Part shown: one piece after another, positions 1 through 7,313 of the stretch | Position numbering within the stretch: position 1 is the first letter of the stretch | Layout: every line of letters begins with the position of its first letter | From: Azospira restricta | GTDB lineage: Bacteria; Pseudomonadota; Gammaproteobacteria; Burkholderiales; Rhodocyclaceae | Reading direction: 5' to 3' | NCBI RefSeq assembly: GCF_016858125.1 | Contig: NZ_CP064781.1 | Location: forward strand, 2,179,501 to 2,243,500 | DNA: 64,000 bases | Position numbers and translations under genes: made by a program | Notes under the pieces: generated by a model | Told to the model about the DNA's origin: nothing | What the model saw: the letters and a program-made list of their open reading frames with translations, nothing else | The model's database searches: none

Positions 1-1
1 G

Positions 2-460
2 GGGGCGTGGAACCACCTCGACTTCCCCGGCATCGAGCCGGCCCAGATCTGGACCATGGAAGGCGTCACCATCGACGAGTTCCTGATCTATTCCGGCATC
101 CGCGACGGCCAGGCGATGCACCCGAGGAACGGCATGGGCAGCGAGCAGAAGGACCACGTCTTCCGCAGCGGCATGCAGATCGAGGAGGTCGTCTCGCTGT
201 TCGAGGGCGTGCTGTCGCGCGACGGATCGACCTTCAAGCTGCTCAAGCTGGAGCCCTATCCGTTTGCCGGCCGCAAGGGCTTCCGCTTCGAATACGAGCG
301 CATCCGCAAGGCCGACAACGTGCAGCTGCGCGGCCTCGGCTTCGGCGCCGTCGACCGCGGCGAGTTGTTCGCGCTGGTCTACCAGGCGCCGCGGCTGACC
401 TTCTTCCCGCGCCACCGCGAGCGCATCGAGGCCATCGCCGGCTCGGCCGCGATCAAGTAA
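2..460 (+). CDS. Hypothetical protein, 5'-truncated by window edge
   Basis: The reading frame is open from the first bases of the window to TAA at 458-460, so the start lies upstream and only the last 152 residues are visible. The segment is soluble-looking and mixed alpha/beta, with several aromatic residues near the visible N-terminus (WNHLDFPGI) and a basic C-terminal stretch (FFPRHRERIEAI). I see no membrane segment and recognise no family. It is followed after 105 bases by the papain-hydrolase fusion, which has its own strong ribosome binding site, so co-transcription is possible but unproven. A function cannot be given. Confidence 0.6.
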   Translation, partial: GAWNHLDFPGIEPAQIWTMEGVTIDEFLIYSGIRDGQAMHPRNGMGSEQKDHVFRSGMQIEEVVSLFEGVLSRDGSTFKLLKLEPYPFAGRKGFRFEYERIRKADNVQLRGLGFGAVDRGELFALVYQAPRLTFFPRHRERIEAIAGSAAIK

Positions 461-565
461 CTCCGGCGCCGCCACGCGCGGCATGCCGGCGTGGTTTTTC
501 TCCTTGCCAATGTCGATTTACGGGCTAAGTTGTGTATTCCGATGACATTGCAAGGAGGGCCGGCG

Positions 566-2443
566 ATGACCACCCAATCCGGGCGCCCCGTGCGCAACGC
601 CAACCGCGACGCCTTCGACCGGCGCGACCTGATCTATTCGGCACCGCTGGTCGAGCTGCCGGCGACGCTGCTGCCGAACTGGGACTGGATCGAGCCGCTC
701 GACCAGGGCAAGCAGGGCGCCTGCACCGGCTTCGGGCTGGCGGCGGCGATCAACTTCCTGCTCGCCGCCCGCCGCTGCGCCCGCGCCAGGGGGCCGGAGG
801 AGCGCGTCAGCGCGCGCATGCTGTTCCAGATGGCCCGGCGCTACGACCAGTGGGCCGGCGAAAACTACGACTGGTCGAGCGCGCGCGGCGCGATGAAGGG
901 CTGGTTCCGGACCGGCGTCTGCTCCGAGGCGCTGTGGCCGAACAAGCCGGCGGGCAACGGCGGCGACCGGCTGACGCGCGAGCGCCAGCTCGATGCCCTG
1001 CGCACGCCGCTCGGCGCCTACTACCGCATCCTGCCGCGGCGCAATGACGTGCATGCGGCGCTGGTCGAGGCCGGCGTCGTCTACGCGGTCGCCGACACCC
1101 ACGACGGCTGGGACGAGGCCGTCGGCGCCGAGGCGATCGACTACCAGCCCGGCGCCGGCGGGGGCGGCGGCCACGCCTTCGCCATCGTCGGCTACACCGC
1201 CGACGGCTTTCTCGTGCAGAACTCGTGGGGCCGCGACTGGGGCGGCTTCAAGGACGCCGACGGCCGGCGCCGCGCCGGCGTCGCGCTGTGGCGCTACGCC
1301 GACTTCGACGCCAACGTCTGGGACCTCTGGGTGGCGCGCCTGGCGCTGCCGGTCGAGTCGCTGGCGGCGCTGGGCGCAGGCGGCTACCGGGCGAAGCCCG
1401 GCGGCGGCCGCGAGAAGGTGTCCGGGCCGCCGCAGCACGAAATCCGCGGCCACTACCTGCACATCGACGACGGCCAGTACGACCCGCGGGGCCGCTACCC
1501 GAGCGACGCCGGCGAGGTCGACGAGATCGTCGGCCGGCTGGTCGACGGCGGCACGCGGCACCTGCTGCTCTTCGCGCACGGCGGCCTCAACACCGTCGAC
1601 GGCGCGGCGACGCGGGTCGCCCGCTGGCAGCCGGTGTTCGCCGACAACGGCATCGCCGAGCTGCACTTCATCTGGGAGACCGGCTTCCTCGCCGAGTTGC
1701 GCGACGTGCTGCTCGGCAAGGAACGCTTCGTCGAGGAGCGCGTCGCCGGCGTTTCCGACTGGTGGGACGACTGGGTCGAGCGCGCCAGCCAGCCGCTCGG
1801 CCACGCGCTGTGGCACGAGATGCGCAGCGACGCCGAAGTCGCCTTCGCCGGCCGCAGCGCCGCCGGCCGCCATTTCGTCGACGCGCTGGTGAAGAGGCTG
1901 GCGGCGAGCGGGCAGCCGCCGCAGGTGCACCTCGTCTGCCACAGCGCCGGCGCCATCTGGATGGGGCACCTGCTCGACGCCTGGCGCCGCGCCGGCGGCC
2001 CGGCGATCGACAACCTGATCCTCTTCGCGCCGGCGTGCACCGTCGACTTCTTCTTCGACAAATACGCCGCGCTGCCCGATACGCTGCTGAAGACGATGCG
2101 CCTCTTCCAGCTCGACGACGACACCGAGCGCGACGACAACGTCGCCGTGGTCTATCGCAAGTCGCTGCTCTACCTGGTTTCGCGCGCCTTCGAGGAGAAG
2201 GGGCGGGTGGTGCCGCTGCTGGGCATGGCGAAACACGCCGCGGCGGTCGACGCGCGCCTCGCCGCCAACCATCCCGGCAAGACGCTGCAGCGCTTCGTCA
2301 CCGGCACCCACCCGCAGCAGACGCGCGCCGACTCCCACGGCGGCTTCGACAACGATCCGTTCACGATGAACCACATGCTGCAGCTGGTGCTCGGCGGGCC
2401 GCCGCCGCGACCGTTCGCGGCGGCGGATCTGGACGGTTACTGA
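566..2443 (+). CDS. Papain-like cysteine peptidase fused to alpha/beta hydrolase
   Basis: 625 residues. The N-terminal half has a C1A (papain) layout: oxyanion Gln47 and catalytic Cys53 in DQGKQGACTGFG, His203 in GGGHAFAIVGY, and Asn219 in VQNSWGRDWGG. The C-terminal half (about 290-625) looks like an alpha/beta hydrolase: HLLLFAHGG near 332-340, possibly an oxyanion strand, and a nucleophile elbow CHSAG with Ser460. There is no signal peptide or membrane segment. The ATG at 566 is chosen because AAGGAGG lies at 552-558; an upstream in-frame start at 491 would add 25 residues without a ribosome site. It ends 7 bases into the convergent lipoprotein gene. Substrates are unknown. Catalytic residues look intact in both halves, so a bifunctional enzyme is inferred. 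Confidence 0.8.
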   Translation: MTTQSGRPVRNANRDAFDRRDLIYSAPLVELPATLLPNWDWIEPLDQGKQGACTGFGLAAAINFLLAARRCARARGPEERVSARMLFQMARRYDQWAGENYDWSSARGAMKGWFRTGVCSEALWPNKPAGNGGDRLTRERQLDALRTPLGAYYRILPRRNDVHAALVEAGVVYAVADTHDGWDEAVGAEAIDYQPGAGGGGGHAFAIVGYTADGFLVQNSWGRDWGGFKDADGRRRAGVALWRYADFDANVWDLWVARLALPVESLAALGAGGYRAKPGGGREKVSGPPQHEIRGHYLHIDDGQYDPRGRYPSDAGEVDEIVGRLVDGGTRHLLLFAHGGLNTVDGAATRVARWQPVFADNGIAELHFIWETGFLAELRDVLLGKERFVEERVAGVSDWWDDWVERASQPLGHALWHEMRSDAEVAFAGRSAAGRHFVDALVKRLAASGQPPQVHLVCHSAGAIWMGHLLDAWRRAGGPAIDNLILFAPACTVDFFFDKYAALPDTLLKTMRLFQLDDDTERDDNVAVVYRKSLLYLVSRAFEEKGRVVPLLGMAKHAAAVDARLAANHPGKTLQRFVTGTHPQQTRADSHGGFDNDPFTMNHMLQLVLGGPPPRPFAAADLDGY

Positions 2444-2955
2444 GGCGGCTGCTTCGCCGTCGTCGATTTCGCCGCCGGCTTCGCGGCGGGCTTCGCCGCC
2501 GGCGCCGCCTTCAGCTTGCGGAACACCGGTCCCCAGGTCGGGTGACCCGCTTCGGCCGGGGTCAGCGCGAAGTCGGGGTCGGCGGCGAGCGCCTTGCCGA
2601 ACTCCTCGCGGCACTGCTTCTCGCGGCGCGACACGCAGTGGATGAAGGCCAGGTACTTGTGCGCCTGCGCCTGCTCCGCCTTGCTCTCCAGCCCGCCGTC
2701 GAGCGCCGCCTGCAGCTGCCTGGCGGCGGCCTTGTGCTGGCCGTTCTCGTAGCTGGCGATGCCGGCGGCGAGCTCCTGCTGCGCCTTGCTCGGCGCCGGG
2801 GCGGCGGCCGCCGCCGGCTTGGCTTCGGCCGCGGCCGGCGCCTTGGCCGGCGGCGCCTCCTTGCTTTCGGGCGCGGGCGTCGTTGCGCAGCCGGCGAGGA
2901 GGAGGGCGGCGATCAGGGCGGGCAGGGCGGTGCAGCGGAGCGGGGTCATGGTCAT
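2437..2955 (-). CDS. TssQ-like T6SS-associated lipoprotein
   Basis: 172 residues starting MTMTPLRCTAL. A lipoprotein signal peptide ends in the lipobox LLAGC (Cys near residue 22), so the mature protein is probably lipid-anchored. An Ala/Pro/Lys-rich linker follows, then a TPR-like helical region (about 65-150) ending in a distinctive block with AHKYLAFIHCVSR, CREEFGKAL and GHPTWGPVF. From memory that block matches the TssQ family of type VI secretion-associated lipoproteins; this was not checked by search. The tail is rich in AAKPAAK. The ATG overlaps the stop of the upstream kinase gene (ATGA, 2952-2955), implying translational coupling. It may act at the envelope in the same phospho-signalling pathway. 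Confidence 0.65.
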   Translation of the reverse strand: MTMTPLRCTALPALIAALLLAGCATTPAPESKEAPPAKAPAAAEAKPAAAAAPAPSKAQQELAAGIASYENGQHKAAARQLQAALDGGLESKAEQAQAHKYLAFIHCVSRREKQCREEFGKALAADPDFALTPAEAGHPTWGPVFRKLKAAPAAKPAAKPAAKSTTAKQPPQ

Positions 2956-4352
2956 TGGAATTTGTGCTTGATGCGCAGCTTGCTGTCGGCGGCGACGTCG
3001 AGCGTCTGCTTGCGCGGCGGGAAGGTGGTGTTGCGGATTTCGATCAGGTGCCGGCCGGGCGGCAGGCTCAGCTCCATCAGCGGCGGCGAGACGCCGGCCG
3101 GCTTGCCGTCGACGAGGACTTCGCCCCACGGGGCGATCGCCAGCCGGACGACGCCGTTGGCCGGCACGGCCGGCGTTTCCGCCGCGGCGGCAGCCGGCGC
3201 CGGGCTGGCGGATACCGGGTCGGCGGCCGGCGCGGGCTTGGCGGCGGATGCCGCCGATGCCGCCTCGGCCGTGGCGGCGGGCACTTCCGCCGCCGGCGAC
3301 GACGCCGGGCGCGACAGGAAGAAGGCGGCGGCGCCGAGCGCGGCGAGCAGCGCCAGCGCGCCGAGCGCGAGCGGCGCCGGCGTGCGGCGGACGGCGGCCG
3401 CCGGCGGCGGCAGCGTCGCCGGCTGCGTGGTCTCGTCGCCGGCGTCGCGGATGACGTCGATCGCCACCGTGTCGTCGCCGCCGCCGTTGCCGATCGGGAT
3501 CTCGTGCGCCGGCTGGTGGCTGGCGGCGGGCAGGCAGGCCGCGATCTCGCGCAGTTCGGCGGCCATCGTCGCGGCGTCCTGGTAGCGCGCCGCCGGGTCC
3601 TTCTGCAGCGCGCGCGCGACGATCGCATCGAAGCTCGCCGGGATGCGCGGGTCGTGCTGCGACGGCAGCGGCGCCTCGGCGTTGAGCACCTGGTACAGCG
3701 TCGCGTTGAGGTTGTCGCCGGCGAAGGGCGCGCTGCCGGTGAGCAGCTCGTAGAGCATCACCCCGAGCGAGAAGACGTCGGAGCGGCCATCGACGGTCTT
3801 GCCGGTGATCTGCTCCGGCGACATGTATTTCGGCGAGCCGAAGGCGGTGCCGGCCATCGTCAGCGAGCCGCTCGGCAGCTGCGCGACGCCGAAGTCGGTG
3901 ATCTTCGCGATGCCGTTCTCCAGCACCATGATGTTCGCCGGCTTGATGTCGCGATGCACGACCTGGTTCGCGTGCGCGAAGGCCAGCCCCTCGGCGACCT
4001 GCGCCGCGATGTCGGCGATCCAGGCGTGGGCGAGGATCGCGCCGCTGTCGAGGATGTCGCGCAGCGAGCGGCCGGCGAGGAACTCCATCGCGATGTACGC
4101 CTGCTCGCCGCTGCGGCCGACGTCGTGGATGGTGACGATGTTCGGGTGGTTCAGGCGGCCGGCGGATTTCGCCTCGCGGTAGAAGCGCTGCTCGAAGGCC
4201 TCCGTCTCGGCCGGCGAGAGGCCGGCGCAGCTGATCGTCTTGATCGCCAGGGTGCGTTCGAGCAGCGGGTCGCGCGCCTGGTAGACGATGCCCATCGCGC
4301 CGCGACCGAGGGTGGCGACGAGTTCGTAGCGGCCGAGTTGGGGGAAGGACAT
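2952..4352 (-). CDS. Ser/Thr protein kinase with TM segment and PEGA domain
   Basis: 466 residues. A Hanks-type kinase domain (about 8-270) has the Gly-rich loop LGRGAMG, Lys38 in AIKTI, catalytic HRDIKPAN (Asp135), DFG at 153-155 and the activation-segment end SPKYMSPEQ. An acidic/Pro linker leads to one membrane helix (about 327-346), then an Ala/Pro-rich periplasmic stretch and a C-terminal PEGA-type beta domain (about 395-465, with VLVDGKPAG and LPPGRHLIEI). ATG at 4352 is chosen over the in-frame TTG at 4400 because it begins just before the kinase fold. It is divergent from the PP2C and FHA genes and coupled to the TssQ-like lipoprotein, matching the PpkA/PppA/Fha logic of T6SS control. 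That pathway assignment is inferred. Confidence 0.88.
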   Translation of the reverse strand: MSFPQLGRYELVATLGRGAMGIVYQARDPLLERTLAIKTISCAGLSPAETEAFEQRFYREAKSAGRLNHPNIVTIHDVGRSGEQAYIAMEFLAGRSLRDILDSGAILAHAWIADIAAQVAEGLAFAHANQVVHRDIKPANIMVLENGIAKITDFGVAQLPSGSLTMAGTAFGSPKYMSPEQITGKTVDGRSDVFSLGVMLYELLTGSAPFAGDNLNATLYQVLNAEAPLPSQHDPRIPASFDAIVARALQKDPAARYQDAATMAAELREIAACLPAASHQPAHEIPIGNGGGDDTVAIDVIRDAGDETTQPATLPPPAAAVRRTPAPLALGALALLAALGAAAFFLSRPASSPAAEVPAATAEAASAASAAKPAPAADPVSASPAPAAAAAETPAVPANGVVRLAIAPWGEVLVDGKPAGVSPPLMELSLPPGRHLIEIRNTTFPPRKQTLDVAADSKLRIKHKFQ

Positions 4353-4442
4353 GTCCGGAGGGCTAGCCGGTGGCCGGAGCGCGGATCGAAAGGAGCGCAA
4401 ACATTAGATTTTTGTGTCATGACTGTCAAGGAAACGGCCATT

Positions 4443-4460
4443 CTGCCGCCCGGGCGGCAG
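4443..4460. promoter_or_regulatory. Perfect 18-bp palindrome in divergent kinase/phosphatase promoter
   Basis: CTGCCGCCCGGGCGGCAG is its own reverse complement. It lies in the 157-base divergent spacer between the kinase start (4352) and the phosphatase start (4510), 11 bases upstream of a -10-like TATAGT at 4472-4477. It could be an operator for a dimeric regulator or, when transcribed, a GC-rich hairpin. No T-tract follows, so a terminator is unlikely. The regulator is unknown. Confidence 0.5.
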
Positions 4461-4509
4461 CCCCGCCGTGCTATAGTCCGCGCTGCCCGAAGCCTCTTTC
4501 CCAAACCCA

Positions 4510-5331
4510 GTGAACCCGTCCGAATTCGCCATCGAAGGCGTCTGCCTGTCCGACGTCGGCAAAGTCCGTACGTGCAACGAGGACAGCGTCGCCGTGGATG
4601 CCGGCAACGGCATCGCCGTGCTTGCCGACGGCATGGGTGGGCACCGCGCCGGCGACGTCGCCAGCCGCCTGGCGCTCGATACGCTGCTCGAGCGGCTGCC
4701 GGAGAAGATCCGCCTCTACCGCGCCGGCGGCCGCCGGCCGACGCCGCTGCAGTTCTGCGAGCAGATCGTCGGCGAGGCCAACCTCGCCGTGCATCGCGCC
4801 GCGCAGCGGCAGGCGGCGCTGCGCGGGATGGGCACGACGCTGGCGCTGGCGCTGTTCCACGACGACCGCGCGGCGCTGGTGCATGTCGGCGATTCGCGCA
4901 TCTACCGCCTGCGCGACGGCCGCCTCGAGCTGCTCACGCGCGACGATTCGCTGCTGCGCGAGCAGGTCGACCAGGGACTGATCGCGGCCGAGGAGGCGGG
5001 CGACTCGCACAACCGCCACCTGGTCACCGGCGCCCTCGGCATCGCGCCGACGGTGCGCGTGCACCAGCGCGACGAGGAAGTGCGCGCCGGCGACCTCTAC
5101 CTGCTCTGCTCGGACGGCCTCACCGACCTCGTCGACGAGGACGACATCGCGCTCATCCTGCGCGAGCTGCAGGCCAACCTGCCGCTGGCGGCGACACACC
5201 TGGTGCAGCTCGCCAACGACTGCGGCGGTTTCGATAACGTATCGGTCGCGCTGGTCCGCGTCGTCGCGCCGCGCGCGGCCGCGGCGCCCACCGGCGGCCT
5301 GCTCGGCCGGCTGGTCGGCTGGTTCCGCTAG
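4510..5331 (+). CDS. PP2C-type protein Ser/Thr phosphatase
   Basis: 273 residues, GTG start at 4510. It has the PP2C metal-binding motifs in order: the N-terminal VRTCNEDSV, LADGMGGHRAG (metal Asp), GMGTTLALAL, VHVGDSRIYRLRDG, LLCSDGLTDLVDEDD and GGFDNVSVALV. It is cytosolic, with a hydrophobic C-terminal end (LLGRLVGWFR) that may touch the membrane. It presumably reverses phosphorylation by the divergently encoded kinase. The FHA gene follows after 24 bases, so the two probably form one transcript. A -10-like TATAGT sits 33 bases upstream. The length is normal for stand-alone bacterial PP2C enzymes such as PppA/Stp1. Confidence 0.9.
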   Translation: MNPSEFAIEGVCLSDVGKVRTCNEDSVAVDAGNGIAVLADGMGGHRAGDVASRLALDTLLERLPEKIRLYRAGGRRPTPLQFCEQIVGEANLAVHRAAQRQAALRGMGTTLALALFHDDRAALVHVGDSRIYRLRDGRLELLTRDDSLLREQVDQGLIAAEEAGDSHNRHLVTGALGIAPTVRVHQRDEEVRAGDLYLLCSDGLTDLVDEDDIALILRELQANLPLAATHLVQLANDCGGFDNVSVALVRVVAPRAAAAPTGGLLGRLVGWFR

Positions 5332-5355
5332 CGGCGCGGCGATCGGGAGAGCCTC

Positions 5356-6054
5356 GTGGCCAAGCTCGTACTCAGTTCCGGCGGCAGCATCCTGCACCAG
5401 TACTTCATCGACGAGGCGCCGGTCGGCATCGGCCGCGACCCGGCGAACACCGTGCACATCGACCACCCGACGGTCAGCCGCCGGCACGCGCGCATCGTCG
5501 CCGTCGGCGAGGACCACATCATCGAGGACCTCGGCGGCAGCAATGGCACCTTCGTGAACGGCAGCCGCGTCGAACGCCGCATCCTGCAGCACCGCGACGT
5601 CGTCGACTGCGGCGCCTACCAGCTGCGCTACCTGAACACCCGCCTCGCGGCCGAGGTCGAACTCGACCGCACGATGCTGATCAGCGCGCTGCCGGGCGAA
5701 GTGAAGGCGGCCGCGGCGCACGATCCGCTCGCCGCCAGCCAGCCGATCCCGGCGCGGCGGCAGGCCCGCGTGCGTTTCCCGAGCGCCAGCGTGCGCCGCC
5801 TGACCGGCCCCGGCGCCGGCCAGCGCGTGCCGCTCGACCGCGTCGTCGCCACCTTCGGCCGCCCCGGCCAACAGGTGGTGGTGTTCACGCGCCGGCCGCA
5901 GGGCTTCTTCCTGTCGGTCGTCGAGGGCGCGGCGACGGTGCGCGTCGGCGGCCGCAGCGTCGACGCATTCCCGCATCCGCTCCGCGACGGCGACGAAATC
6001 GAGGTCGCCGGTCAGCTCCTCGAGTTCACGCTGAACCCCGCTGCGCCGGCCTGA
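5356..6054 (+). CDS. FHA-domain protein
   Basis: 232 residues, GTG start preceded by GGGAGA. The N-terminal FHA domain (about 1-90) has the phosphothreonine-binding signature GIGRDPANTVHID, TVSRRHARI and LGGSNGTFVNG. A second domain (about 130-230) ends in DGDEIEVAGQLLEF and resembles a diverged FHA or related beta sandwich, but lacks the GR/SRRH residues. It has no membrane segment. Immediately downstream of PP2C, it is probably the phospho-threonine reader of the kinase/phosphatase pair, as Fha proteins are in type VI secretion systems. That partner assignment rests on context only. Confidence 0.88.
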   Translation: MAKLVLSSGGSILHQYFIDEAPVGIGRDPANTVHIDHPTVSRRHARIVAVGEDHIIEDLGGSNGTFVNGSRVERRILQHRDVVDCGAYQLRYLNTRLAAEVELDRTMLISALPGEVKAAAAHDPLAASQPIPARRQARVRFPSASVRRLTGPGAGQRVPLDRVVATFGRPGQQVVVFTRRPQGFFLSVVEGAATVRVGGRSVDAFPHPLRDGDEIEVAGQLLEFTLNPAAPA

Positions 6055-6160
6055 GGCGCGCGCGCCGGCGGCGTTTAGCGAATTCTTAGGATCGCCTGAG
6101 CGAAGATATTAGGAATCATCACCGCCGCCGCAGATCAAACTGTCTCGCATCCGGAGACGT

Positions 6161-6180
6161 GCGTGGCCACGTGGTCACGC
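6161..6180. promoter_or_regulatory. Near-perfect 20-bp palindrome upstream of cytochrome c gene
   Basis: GCGTGGCCACGTGGTCACGC is symmetric apart from one mismatched pair, with a perfect CCACGTGG core. It lies 43 bases upstream of the cytochrome c start at 6223. It could be a regulator site or a transcript hairpin. GC-rich dyads also arise by chance in such a genome, so confidence is low. Confidence 0.3.
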
Positions 6181-6222
6181 AGCCGCTCCGGACTACACAG
6201 CGAACCTCAACCGGAGACAGTC

Positions 6223-6714
6223 ATGACCCGATACCCCCGAATCCTCGCCGCCCTTGCCGTTGCCGGCATGGTGGCCGTGCCGCCGGCCGCGCAGGCCGAC
6301 GCCGCCGCCGACCGGAAGCTGGTCGAGCGCGGCCGCTACGTGATCAAGATCGCCGGCTGCAACGATTGCCATACCCCCGGCTACGCGATGACCGATGGCA
6401 AGGTACCGGAGAAGGAGTGGCTGATCGGCGACCAGCTCGGCTGGCGCGGGCCGTGGGGGACGACCTATCCGCCGAACCTGCGGCGGACGATGGCGCGGCT
6501 CTCCGAGAGCGAATGGCTGGCGCTCGCGCACAACGCCAATTTCCGGCCGCCGATGCCCTCCGTGTCGCTGCGCAACATGTCGGACGCCGACTTGCGCGCG
6601 GTCTATCGCTACGTGCGCTCGCTCGGCCCCGGCGGCGGCGACGTGCCGGCCTACGTGCCGCCGGACGGCTCGCCGGCGGGGCCGGTGGTGATGTTCCCGG
6701 CACCGCCCAACTGA
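6223..6714 (+). CDS. Periplasmic c-type cytochrome, single haem
   Basis: 163 residues. ATG at 6223 follows GGAGA at 6213-6217. A Sec signal peptide (MTRYPRILAALAVAGMVAV... cleaving near AQA-DA, residue 25) exports it. One haem-binding motif, CNDCH in GCNDCHTPGY, comes early in the mature protein. A later PPMPSVSLRNM segment could supply the distal Met. The fold ends with MSDADLRAVYRYVRSL, the helix usual at the end of class I cytochromes c. No dehydrogenase partner is adjacent, so its redox partner is unknown. The downstream flavin-protein genes are 86 bases away. Confidence 0.85.
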   Translation: MTRYPRILAALAVAGMVAVPPAAQADAAADRKLVERGRYVIKIAGCNDCHTPGYAMTDGKVPEKEWLIGDQLGWRGPWGTTYPPNLRRTMARLSESEWLALAHNANFRPPMPSVSLRNMSDADLRAVYRYVRSLGPGGGDVPAYVPPDGSPAGPVVMFPAPPN

Positions 6715-6800
6715 ACGCCGGCGGCGGGTGGGGCGGTGCGGCATTTTCGCGATGCGCAAGGGGTGGCAGGGCGGCGAAAGCTGGCTATCATTTCCGCATC

Positions 6801-7313
6801 ATGGCCGATCCCGCTTCCGCTCCACGTCCGGTTCCCGCCCTCCTCGACTCCGCCGCCGCCGAATTCATCACCAGCGGAATTTCGATCAACGCCGCCGGCG
6901 CCCGGCCGGGCACCGTGCCGAGCATGGCGCGCGCGACCGGCTGCCGGGTTGCCGCCGACGCCCGCAGCGTCGCGCTGCTCTTCGCCAGCACGCCGGCGGC
7001 GGCGCTGCTCGACGACATCCGCCGCAGCGGAGCGATCGCCGTCGTCTTCAGCCAGCCGAGCACGCACCGCACGCTGCAGTTGAAGGGCGACGACGCGCGT
7101 ATCGTGCCGCCGGCGGCCGGCGACGCGGCGCTGGCCGCGGCCTACGTGAAGATATTTACCGACGGCCTGACGCGGCTCGGCTATCCGGGCGAGGTGCTGC
7201 GCGCCGTGCTCGCGCACGACCCCGGCGACCTCGTCGCGGTCGAGTTCACGCCGCTCGCCGCCTTCTCGCAGACGCCGGGGCCGGGTGCCGGCGAGCCGCT
7301 GGTGCGCGCATGA
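6801..7313 (+). CDS. Pyridoxamine-phosphate-oxidase-like (FMN split barrel) protein
   Basis: 170 residues. The pattern is that of small FMN-binding split-barrel proteins: an N-terminal helix (LDSAAAEFITSGISINAAG), alternating short hydrophobic strands (SVALLFAS, GAIAVVFSQPSTHRTLQLKG), and a C-terminal helix plus strand (LVAVEFTPLAAF). No signal peptide is present. The stop codon overlaps the start of the next gene (ATGA at 7310-7313), which also begins with a split barrel, so the two are coupled and probably act together. The ligand (FMN, F420 or haem) cannot be told from sequence alone. Confidence 0.6.
   Translation: MADPASAPRPVPALLDSAAAEFITSGISINAAGARPGTVPSMARATGCRVAADARSVALLFASTPAAALLDDIRRSGAIAVVFSQPSTHRTLQLKGDDARIVPPAAGDAALAAAYVKIFTDGLTRLGYPGEVLRAVLAHDPGDLVAVEFTPLAAFSQTPGPGAGEPLVRA

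Noticed and set aside
4353-4400. In-frame TTG start for the kinase at 4400
   Set aside because: It would add 16 residues with no ribosome site; the ATG at 4352 begins just before the kinase fold.
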